Below are positions 57,477 to 64,000 of a stretch of 64,000 bases of DNA, piece after piece (position 1 is the stretch's first letter; every line of letters starts with the position of its first letter). The position numbers and the translations under genes are program-made. Under the pieces are notes generated by a model. It worked only from the letters and a program-made list of their open reading frames with translations. It had not been told where the DNA came from and searched no databases. This DNA is from Phycisphaera sp. (GTDB lineage Bacteria > Planctomycetota > Phycisphaerae > Phycisphaerales > SM1A02): assembly GCA_016124975.1 (NCBI GenBank), contig WGMP01000004.1, forward strand, positions 186,001-250,000. Reading direction: 5' to 3'.

Positions 57477-58539
57477 CGCCGCCTCCGCCGCCGATTCCAC
57501 CCCCGCCGTTTCCACCGGTCGACGGTCCGCGGCGCGATGCGATGTCGCTCGGCCCGCTCGGGGGCTCCTCGCCCCACGGCTCGATCTCAAGCTCATGCAC
57601 GGCGGCCCGCCGCCGCGTCGGGGGCAGGTGCGAAAGGCTCGGCGGCCGGTCGTCGAACGCGACGCGATCCATGGTGTAGACCGACTCGAAGACCCACTGC
57701 GGGTGATCGAGGAGCGCGTCCTCGAGGAGCTCCTCCGCCTGCGCGAGGCTGCCCGCGGTCATCCAGACCGAGATGTAGGCGCCGCGGTCTGTCTCGCCCT
57801 CGGAACTCGTCGCGAGGACGATGGCGTGCCAGAGCGTCATCCCGAGATGGCGTCCCGCGTCGTCGACATTGGTCTCGCGGTCGATGTTCAGTTCGAGCAG
57901 CCAGCGCTCGCGGAGGACGAGCAGCAACTCGTCGAGATCGGGCGAGTGGTCGTCCACGATCTCGAGCACATCGCGCGTCACCAGCGAGTCGTCGTCGCCG
58001 CGCGCGTCGGGCGGCAGCTCCGCCCAGGTCTCCGCGACCTCCGTCAGGTGGTGGGAGGCGAACAGCGCCTCGACCTCCTCGCGCATCTCGACGGGCACGG
58101 AGATCAGGAGCCCCTTCCAGCTGTCGACGAAGACATCGACCCACGGCTCCTCTGAGTTGGCGCCGACGCCGATCGTGACATCCTCGAGCAGAACCTCCTC
58201 GAACTCGTACCAGCTGCGGAGGAACTCGACGAGCGGCATGGGCTCCTCGCCGAGGAAGGTGTCGACGGTGCGGTAGGCGTCCCGCGAGCCGATCTCGACG
58301 ACGGGCGTCACCTCTCGAGGAAGCAGGTTGAACGCGGCGTCCACCAGCCCGCGCAGGCGGTCATGGCTGACGACCGCGTGGAAGACATAGGTGTCGGGTT
58401 CCTCGTCGGCCCCTTCCTGGAACCGAACAGTGTAGCCCTGCGTCGGTTCCGCGAGGCTTGTCTCCGCGACCCCGAGGGGAAGCTGGTATGCCCCGAGCGC
58501 CTTGCGCTCGAGGTTCTGACTCAGACGGAACTCGCGCAT
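57463..58539 (-). CDS. Hypothetical protein with glycine-rich tail
   Basis: A 358-residue soluble, acidic protein I do not recognise. The N-terminus MREFRLSQNLERKALGAYQL leads into mixed alpha/beta sequence (YVFHAVVSHDRLRGLVDAAF, VVEIGSRDAYRTVDTFLGEE, WVDVFVDSWKGLLISVPVEM). No catalytic motif or membrane segment is seen. The last about 17 residues are nearly all glycine and asparagine. Their GGA/GGC codons supply the ribosome-binding site of the downstream YkgJ gene. ATG 58539 was chosen; ATG 58548 is three codons earlier. Confidence 0.72.
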   Translation of the reverse strand: MREFRLSQNLERKALGAYQLPLGVAETSLAEPTQGYTVRFQEGADEEPDTYVFHAVVSHDRLRGLVDAAFNLLPREVTPVVEIGSRDAYRTVDTFLGEEPMPLVEFLRSWYEFEEVLLEDVTIGVGANSEEPWVDVFVDSWKGLLISVPVEMREEVEALFASHHLTEVAETWAELPPDARGDDDSLVTRDVLEIVDDHSPDLDELLLVLRERWLLELNIDRETNVDDAGRHLGMTLWHAIVLATSSEGETDRGAYISVWMTAGSLAQAEELLEDALLDHPQWVFESVYTMDRVAFDDRPPSLSHLPPTRRRAAVHELEIEPWGEEPPSGPSDIASRRGPSTGGNGGGGIGGGGGGGNN

Positions 58540-58604
58540 GCAGCGCATGGTAGCCGAGGCGGGGTGGATCTCGGCGGTGTACGGGGCAAACCCGGTGCGA
58601 TCGT

Positions 58605-59351
58605 TCAATCGCCGAGATACGACTCGCGCACCCGCGGGTCATCGAGCAGCTTGGAGGCTGCGTCCGTCAGGATCATGCGGCCCGTCTCGAGGACGTATCC
58701 GCGCGTCGCCAGCTTCAGCGCGGCCCGCGCGTTCTGTTCGACGAGGAGAATCGTCAGTCCCTCGCGGTTCAGTTCGCGGACCGCCTCGAAGATCCTCGCG
58801 ACGAGGAGCGGCGCGATGCCCATCGAGGGCTCGTCCATCATCAGGAGACGGGGTTTCGAGAGGATCGCGCGACCGATGGCGAGCATCTGCTGCTCGCCGC
58901 CAGAGAGCGTGCCGCCAAGCTGGCCCGATCGCTTCTTGAGTATGTCGAAGAGCGTGTAGACATGCTCGAGGTCGCGTGCGATGCCGTCCCGGTCGTTGCG
59001 ACCGTAGGCGCCCATCATCAGGTTCTCGAGCACGGTCATCCGCGGGAAGATGCGCCTGCCCTCTGGAACCTGGACGAGCCCCCTTCCGACGAGCTTGTCG
59101 GCGCGCACGCCTCCCGACGCCTCCGCGATCGTCTCGCCTGCGAATCGAATCGTTCCAGCGCGGACGGGGACGATGCCCGAGATGCACATCAGGGTCGTCG
59201 ACTTGCCCGCGCCGTTCCCTCCGATGAGCGTGACGATCTCGCCCTCGCGGACCTCGAGCGAAACCTCGTGGAGCACCTCGACGGAACCGTACCCGGCCAC
59301 CAGCCCCTCGACCGAGAGAAGCGTCTGCGCGCCCGCTGCGGAGGCACTCAC
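58605..59351 (-). CDS. livF: Branched-chain amino-acid ABC transporter, ATP-binding protein LivF
   Basis: A 248-residue ATPase. Walker A is IGGNGAGKSTT, the Q-loop region VQVPEGRRIFPRMTVLENLM is LivF-specific, the signature is LSGGEQQMLAIGRAI, and Walker B is LLMMDEPSMGIAPLL. It powers import together with LivG. GTG 59351 overlaps the livG stop (GTGA) and has AAGGAGG about seven bases upstream. It is the last gene of the liv operon. Confidence 0.95.
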   Translation of the reverse strand: MSASAAGAQTLLSVEGLVAGYGSVEVLHEVSLEVREGEIVTLIGGNGAGKSTTLMCISGIVPVRAGTIRFAGETIAEASGGVRADKLVGRGLVQVPEGRRIFPRMTVLENLMMGAYGRNDRDGIARDLEHVYTLFDILKKRSGQLGGTLSGGEQQMLAIGRAILSKPRLLMMDEPSMGIAPLLVARIFEAVRELNREGLTILLVEQNARAALKLATRGYVLETGRMILTDAASKLLDDPRVRESYLGD

Positions 59352-60388
59352 CCGAGTTCCTCCTTGCCGAGATAGGCCTCGATGCACTTCGGGTCGTTCT
59401 TGATCTCGGATGGCGTGCCCTCGGCGATCTTCTCTCCGTACTGGAGCACGGCGATGCGGTCGGAGATGCTCATCACCACGCGCATGTGGTGCTCGATCAG
59501 GACCACGGTGGTGCCTCTGTCGCGGATCGCCTGGATGAGGCGCATCAGGTCGACGGTCTCGGTCGGATTCATGCCGGCGGCCGGCTCGTCGAGGAGGATC
59601 ACCTCGGGCCTCGATGCCAGTGCCCGCGCGATCTCGAGCCGCCGCTGATGGCCATACGGCAGGTTGCCCGCCGCTTCCTCGGCCTTGTCGGCGAGGCCGA
59701 CGAACCCGAGCAAATCGAGCGCGGCCGACCGCGCGTCGGCGCGCTCACGAACGGCCGCGGGAAGCCGCAGCAACCCGGCGATCATCCCGCTCGAGAGCCT
59801 GCGGTCCATCCCGACGACGACATTTTCGACAAGCGAAAGCTCTGGGAAGAGCCGGATGTTCTGGAAGGTGCGCGCAACGCCCGCAGACGCGACGACATCG
59901 GGCGTGCGGCGTGTCCGCGACCAGATCACGAGGCGCCCGCCTGCGCCAAGAAGCACCCCGATGAGAAGCGGAAGCCAAGTCCCGACCAGCCCCCCTGCGA
60001 AGAACGCCTCCCAGAGCGATGCGAGGGACTCGCCCCACGGGAATGCCTGCTGGAACTGGTAGAGATCGATGACCGACTTCTGCCACAGCGCTTCGACGCG
60101 GACGAGCACGGCGAGGCCGACGCCCGTTGCCACGCCCGTCGCGAGCGCCCCGACCGCGACGCTCGCGGAGAACACCCTGCTCGGATCGCGCCCAGAGACC
60201 TGCACGCGCCCCTCGGTCGGCTCGTAGACCCCCGTGATCGCGTTGAAGAGCGTCGTCTTGCCAGCACCGTTCGGACCGATCACCGCGGTGATCGAGCCCT
60301 TGGCGACATCGACCGACACATCCTTCACGGCGGTGAGGCCGCCGAAGCGCATGGTCACCCGCTCGACCGAGATCAGCGGCACGCTCAC
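59348..60388 (-). CDS. livG: Branched-chain amino-acid ABC transporter, ATP-binding protein LivG with hydrophobic insert
   Basis: A 346-residue ATPase; LivG is normally about 255. MRFGGLTAVKDVSV and Walker A IGPNGAGKTT (37-46) are followed at residue about 70 by an extra segment of about 95 residues with two strongly hydrophobic stretches (73-97, SASVAVGALATGVATGVGLA; 129-150, FFAGGLVGTWLPLLIGVLLG). Standard sequence resumes at ARTFQNIRLFPELSLVENV (Q-loop), signature LPYGHQRRLEIARA, Walker B VILLDEPAAGMNP, and LIEHHMRVVM. The insert lies between the Walker A subdomain and the Q-loop. There is no frameshift. GTG 60388 overlaps the livM stop (GTGA). Confidence 0.92.
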   Translation of the reverse strand: MSVPLISVERVTMRFGGLTAVKDVSVDVAKGSITAVIGPNGAGKTTLFNAITGVYEPTEGRVQVSGRDPSRVFSASVAVGALATGVATGVGLAVLVRVEALWQKSVIDLYQFQQAFPWGESLASLWEAFFAGGLVGTWLPLLIGVLLGAGGRLVIWSRTRRTPDVVASAGVARTFQNIRLFPELSLVENVVVGMDRRLSSGMIAGLLRLPAAVRERADARSAALDLLGFVGLADKAEEAAGNLPYGHQRRLEIARALASRPEVILLDEPAAGMNPTETVDLMRLIQAIRDRGTTVVLIEHHMRVVMSISDRIAVLQYGEKIAEGTPSEIKNDPKCIEAYLGKEELG

Positions 60389-61413
60389 TTCCGCACCGCC
60401 TTCCGTGAATGCACGATCCCGTCGGGACGGAAGCGCATCATCAGGACGAGCGCAAGCCCGAAGATGAGGAACTTGTAGTTGTCGGGCAGCGAGAAGACAT
60501 TGTCGGTCGAGCCGATTCCGCTTCGCTGCAAGGTCTGCGTGAGAATCGGGAGGAGCACATTGTTGAGGCCGACCATCACGATCGCGCCGACGAGCACGCC
60601 CGTGATCGACCCGATGCCGCCGACGATCACGATGCAGAGCGCGAGGATCGAGACCTGGAAGTCGTAGTTCGCGGGCTCTCCCGTCGAGGACAGCACGCTT
60701 GCGCCGAGCGCGCCCGACACCGCCGCAAGCGCGGCGCCCATCGCGAAGGCCTTCAGCTTCGCCTTGTCGGGCTCGATCGCCATGCAGCGCGCCGCGAGCT
60801 CGTCCTCGCGCACCGCGAAGAGCTGGCGCCCGAGGCGGCTGAACTCGAGGTTGCGCGCGAGGAACACGACCAACGCGAGGATCCCGAGATAGAGATAGAA
60901 CCACAGGGACACATCTGTGCTCGCGAGCGGATCGCCGCCGAACGAGGGCGCGGGAAGCGGGTTGATGCCCTGCGTGCCCTTGGTGATCAGCTCGAGGTTC
61001 TTGAGTCCGTCCTGCACGATCTCGCCGAAGCCGAGCGTGACGATCGCGAGGTAGTCGCCGCGGAGACGCAGCGTCGGCGCGCCGAGGAGGAACCCAGCGA
61101 ACGCCCCGATCAGGCCTGCGAGCACGACGCCCCACCAGAAGCCGACCTGGAACGGATAGATCTCGCAGGTGAGGATGCCGTAGGAGTACGCCCCCACCGC
61201 TGCGAACGCAGCGATGCCGAGGTTGAGGAGGCCTGTCCAGCCCACCACGATGTTGAGGCCGAGCGCCATCACCGCGAAGACGACGACCCACCGCGATGGC
61301 GCGCTGAGCTGGACCGACGGCATCGCGTAGTCAAGCAGAGGAACCAGCGCGAGCCCGCCGAGGACCACGAGCTGTCCCCACGAGAACGGGGCGACGCGTG
61401 CTGCGGCGGGCAT
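60385..61413 (-). CDS. livM: Branched-chain amino-acid ABC transporter, permease LivM
   Basis: A 342-residue membrane permease with eight or more hydrophobic segments. LNIVVGWTGLLNLGIAAFAA, LRGDYLAIVTLGFGEIVQDG and the EAA-like LFAVREDELAARCMAIEPDK with KLKAFAMGAALAAVSGALGA are LivM signatures. It pairs with LivH to form the channel. ATG 61413 overlaps the livH stop by one base (TGATG). Confidence 0.95.
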   Translation of the reverse strand: MPAAARVAPFSWGQLVVLGGLALVPLLDYAMPSVQLSAPSRWVVVFAVMALGLNIVVGWTGLLNLGIAAFAAVGAYSYGILTCEIYPFQVGFWWGVVLAGLIGAFAGFLLGAPTLRLRGDYLAIVTLGFGEIVQDGLKNLELITKGTQGINPLPAPSFGGDPLASTDVSLWFYLYLGILALVVFLARNLEFSRLGRQLFAVREDELAARCMAIEPDKAKLKAFAMGAALAAVSGALGASVLSSTGEPANYDFQVSILALCIVIVGGIGSITGVLVGAIVMVGLNNVLLPILTQTLQRSGIGSTDNVFSLPDNYKFLIFGLALVLMMRFRPDGIVHSRKAVRK

Positions 61414-62390
61414 CAGACCTTCTCCCGCTGCTTGAGGCCGAGCAGTCCGCTCGGGCGGAAGACAAGGATCAGGATCAGCACGCCGAAGACCACCACATTC
61501 GTCCAACGGGTCTCGATGTACTGGTCGCTCATCGCGCGAATGAGCCCGATCAGGATCCCGCCGAGCATGGCGCCTGGGAGGCTTCCGATGCCGCCGAGCA
61601 CCGCTGCGGTGAACGCATCCATTCCTGCGCGGAAGCCCATCTGGAACGAGATCGTGTTGTTGTAGACCGACCACATCACGCTCGCGGCGCCCCCGAGGAA
61701 GCCTCCGATCAGGAATGTCGCCGATATGACGCGGTCCGTGTCGATGCCCATCAGCTTGGCCGCGACGGGATTCTGCGCCGTGGCGCGCATGCCGCGGCCG
61801 AGGCGGCTCTTCTTGACGAAGAGCGTGAGGCCGACCATGAGCGGGATCGTGATGGCGAAGATCGCGATGTCCTCGAGCCGGAGGACCACATTCGACTCCT
61901 CGCCGAGAAGGTTCGATCCTTCGAGGATCTCGGGGAAGTCCTTCGGCGCCGCAGCCGCGTTTCCTCCGCCGAACGACTCCATGGGAACCCCGCCCCAGAA
62001 GAGCGCGATGTTGACGAGGATGAAGCTGACGCCGATCGCGGCAACCAGCTGCGTGAGCTTCGGCGCGCGGCGCAAGGGCTTGTAGACGACCTTGTCGATC
62101 GTCATGTTCAGGACGCCGCAGAAGAGCCCCGCCCCCACCACGAGACCGAAGAGAAGCAGCCAGTGCGAACTCTCGCCCGCCGCGTTCGGGTCGAGGATCG
62201 CGGCTGCGCCGAGCGCGCCCACGATCGTGAGCGCGAGGAAGCCGCCGAGGGTGAAGACATCGCCGTGGGCGAAGTTGATCAGCTCCACGATGCCATAGAC
62301 CATCGTGTAGCCAAGCGCCACCAGGGCGATGATCATGCCGTTCGACAGGCCGTAGATCACCTGCTGGAGGAAGACTTCGCTCTCGGTCAT
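61413..62390 (-). CDS. livH: Branched-chain amino-acid ABC transporter, permease LivH
   Basis: A 325-residue permease. QQVIYGLSNGMIIALVALGY with TMVYGIVELINFAHGDVFTL is the typical LivH N-terminus. RGMRATAQNPVAAKLMGIDT is the coupling (EAA) loop, and FRAGMDAFTAAVLGGIGSLP follows. About 30 residues in the middle (GGGNAAAAPKDFPEILEGSN) are a periplasmic loop. It starts 43 bases after livK. Weak local hairpins in that gap could modulate livK:livH expression, but none is strong. Confidence 0.95.
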   Translation of the reverse strand: MTESEVFLQQVIYGLSNGMIIALVALGYTMVYGIVELINFAHGDVFTLGGFLALTIVGALGAAAILDPNAAGESSHWLLLFGLVVGAGLFCGVLNMTIDKVVYKPLRRAPKLTQLVAAIGVSFILVNIALFWGGVPMESFGGGNAAAAPKDFPEILEGSNLLGEESNVVLRLEDIAIFAITIPLMVGLTLFVKKSRLGRGMRATAQNPVAAKLMGIDTDRVISATFLIGGFLGGAASVMWSVYNNTISFQMGFRAGMDAFTAAVLGGIGSLPGAMLGGILIGLIRAMSDQYIETRWTNVVVFGVLILILVFRPSGLLGLKQREKV

Positions 62391-62433
62391 CCGGCTCGGC
62401 CTCTGCTGCGGGTTCGGCGCGAATCGCGCGGGA

Positions 62434-63675
62434 TCAGTTGACGACCTTCACGGTGGTGAACTCGCCGTCCTTGACGGTGTTCACGCTGAAGGTGCGGTTC
62501 GTCGTGTCGCCGTTGGCGTCGAAGCTCCAGGTGCCGAGGGCGCCTGAGAAGTCCTTCGTGCGGCCGACTTCCTCGAGCACGGTCGCGCGGGTGATCGGCG
62601 TTCCGGCCTCGTAGAGACGCTGCATCGCGGCGATCACGACCTTCGCGGCCTCGTAGCCGTAGACGGCGTAGCCCTCGGGCTTGTCGCCGTAGGCCTTCAT
62701 GTAGTTCTCGTAGAACTCCTTGCCCTTGCCCTCGAGCTTCTCAGGGTCGACGCCGCCGAAGGTGATGTAGACGCGGCCCTCGAGCGCGCGGTTTCCCGCC
62801 GCCTCGATGAAGGCCTTCTCGTAGCAGCCGTCGGGGACGATCAGCGTCGCGCGAAGACCACCCGCGACGATGTCCTTCGCGAGCTGTCCCGCGTTGGTCT
62901 GGGTGGTGCCGCCGAAGTAGACGACATCCGCGCCCGCCTGCTTCATCTTGGTGACGAGGCTCTTGTAGTTCGACGCCTTCGGGTCGATTCCGTCGACGCC
63001 CACGACCTCGAGGCCGATCTCGCGGGCGCGCTTCTCGAAGATCGTCGCGACGCCCTTGCCGTACACCTCGCGGTCGTTCAGGACGAAGACCTTCTTCTTG
63101 CCGAGCTCCTTCGCGAAATCGGCGGCCACGGCGCCCTGCACATCGTCGGTCGGCACGACGCGGAAGTAGTTGATCCTGCCGCTCGGCCGATAGACGGCGG
63201 GCTCGTTCGCCTCGCCGAAGCCTTCCTTGGTGAGGCCCGGCGCCGTGTTCGCGGGGCTGACCATCACGATGCCCGCAGCGTTGAGCTTGGGCATCGAGAT
63301 CTTGGCCGCACCCGAGTTGTAGGTGCCGATGTAGGCGAGCACCGTCGGGTCGCCGATCGCCTTGTCCGCGTTCTGGGCCTCGATCGCGGGGTCCCAGTTG
63401 CCGCGCTGCGGGCTGGCGTCGTCCCAGTCTTCATAAACGATCTTGCGCGAGCCGATGGCGCCGCCGACCTCGGCGATCGCCATCTTGATGCCGTTGACCA
63501 TGCTCGTCGTCTGGGCGTTCGCGCTGCCCGTGCGGGGCAGACTGGACACGATCTTGATGATGTCCTGCGAGTCCTGCGCGCTGCGGTTGGCACCGTTGGG
63601 CGATTGCCCGAGGGCCGCTGCGGGCGAAAGAAGCGCGGCGAGGGCGAGCACGGAAAGAGATCGGCGGGTCAGCAT
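62434..63675 (-). CDS. livK: Branched-chain amino-acid ABC transporter, periplasmic binding protein
   Basis: A 413-residue type I periplasmic binding protein. A signal peptide (RRSLSVLALAALLSPAAALG) spans residues 4-23. The mature domain shows KIVSSLPRTGSANAQTTSMV, GAIGSRKIVYEDWDDASPQR, AYIGTYNSGAAKISMPKLNA and VSPANTAPGLTKEG, as in LivJ/LivK. The natural ligand could be a branched-chain amino acid or another amino acid or amide. GGAAGGA lies nine bases before ATG 63675. It heads the liv operon; its promoter should lie between 63676 and 63912. Confidence 0.94.
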   Translation of the reverse strand: MLTRRSLSVLALAALLSPAAALGQSPNGANRSAQDSQDIIKIVSSLPRTGSANAQTTSMVNGIKMAIAEVGGAIGSRKIVYEDWDDASPQRGNWDPAIEAQNADKAIGDPTVLAYIGTYNSGAAKISMPKLNAAGIVMVSPANTAPGLTKEGFGEANEPAVYRPSGRINYFRVVPTDDVQGAVAADFAKELGKKKVFVLNDREVYGKGVATIFEKRAREIGLEVVGVDGIDPKASNYKSLVTKMKQAGADVVYFGGTTQTNAGQLAKDIVAGGLRATLIVPDGCYEKAFIEAAGNRALEGRVYITFGGVDPEKLEGKGKEFYENYMKAYGDKPEGYAVYGYEAAKVVIAAMQRLYEAGTPITRATVLEEVGRTKDFSGALGTWSFDANGDTTNRTFSVNTVKDGEFTTVKVVN

Positions 63676-63912
63676 GGGAGTCCTTCCAGTGGTGTCGGGG
63701 CGCGTGAGTCTAGCGGAAACATCCTCCATCCGCTCCGTTGGAACGCGATCGACGCGCGATGAACGAAGGGATTCCCGATCGAACGCCGAGCGGTCGGCTT
63801 TGCGTGGTTGCAGCCCATCGCCTGCTCCTCTGGAACCTCGTCGACCGACTTCCGCGGCGACCCTTCGGGGCCGCACGATCCTCTGACTGCTCAGAGCGGC
63901 GCCTGCGAAGGG
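63676..63912. other. Upstream region of the liv operon
   Basis: 237 bases between a probable gene end at 63913 and livK. A promoter for the minus strand is expected. I cannot point to a clear -35/-10 pair, operator or riboswitch. Confidence 0.4.
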
Positions 63913-64000
63913 TCAGCGAGACGCTCGGTCGCCGACGATCGCATCGAGCGCGTCGTTGTCGACCCTGTCCCCGCGGGCCTCGCGGGCCACGACCTCCGCC
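63913..64000 (-). CDS. Probable 3' end of a gene cut by the right edge
   Basis: The minus strand reads 29 codons, AEVVAREARGDRVDNDALDA then IVGDRASR, ending in TGA at 63915-63913. The composition (acidic/basic helix, normal codon third-position GC) is gene-like, unlike the arginine-rich shadows. It is too short to identify. If real, it is the upstream neighbour of livK on the same strand. Confidence 0.4.
   Translation of the reverse strand, partial: AEVVAREARGDRVDNDALDAIVGDRASR

Overview
The window is about 66% GC and gene-dense, and it reads like a planctomycete chromosome, most likely a member of Phycisphaerae/Phycisphaerales. Pointers are a secreted beta-helix protein ending in two dockerin-like DxDxDG loops, a secreted protein with paired-cysteine motifs, a DUF1573-ankyrin protein, a K+-independent-type membrane pyrophosphatase, a type III glutamine synthetase, and a remnant of a planctomycete-style ECF sigma factor. 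I see no phage, insertion sequence or CRISPR array. It looks like core chromosome. The taxonomic call is inference from sequence style, not from a search.

Layout. 1-5.4 kb: a cut-off secreted protein (-), a peroxiredoxin, a methyltransferase, tRNA-Gly(TCC) and the proton-pumping pyrophosphatase. 5.5-9.5 kb: RluA-type pseudouridine synthase, an aminotransferase, an unknown gene, ribosomal protein L21 and RNase P RNA with its promoter and terminator. 10-23 kb: an unknown gene, family-4 uracil-DNA glycosylase, D-aminoacyl-tRNA deacylase, a MEMO-family protein, DUF1573-ankyrin protein, M32 carboxypeptidase, TypA, aspartate kinase, an L,D-transpeptidase and a Fur-like regulator. 23-26 kb: a tight minus-strand operon pgsA-pgpA-thiL-(tsaE::yacG fusion). 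26-33.5 kb: nuoJKLMN, the membrane arm of complex I without the peripheral arm. 34-42.8 kb: tRNA-Arg(ACG), beta-helix protein, two membrane proteins, a DEDDh exonuclease, tRNA-Val(GAC), gltX, a metallophosphoesterase, a membrane protein and CorA. 43-55 kb: glutamine synthetase III, trigger factor, a SHOCT-domain protein, ClpX, a GAF/fRMsr protein, L28, then dnaG-rpoD. 55-64 kb: two YkgJ-type cysteine-cluster proteins, a broken ECF sigma gene, an AIM24-family protein, an unknown gene and a branched-chain amino-acid ABC transporter operon livK-livH-livM-livG-livF (-).

Genes within operons are tightly coupled. ATGA, GTGA or TGATG stop/start overlaps occur at thiL/tsaE, pgsA/pgpA, nuoJ/nuoK, livH/livM, livM/livG, livG/livF, dnaG/rpoD and 36.3-37.2 kb. 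Functionally the window mixes translation (L21, L28, RNase P, three tRNAs, GltX, Dtd, TsaE, TypA), protein quality control (trigger factor, ClpX), replication and transcription initiation (DnaG, RpoD), energy conversion (pyrophosphatase, Nuo) and nutrient import.

The most striking pattern no single gene explains is a set of at least sixteen short tandem-repeat tracts (units 11-20 bp, 2-18 copies). Each has its own unrelated unit, and most sit in gaps between genes, often just after a stop codon. In three cases the first copy of the unit is the gene's own 3' end including the stop codon. Similar repeats occur inside coding regions at linker-like places (L,D-transpeptidase, Fur-like protein, the NuoL histidine loop). 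This looks like repeated local tandem duplication acting across the genome.
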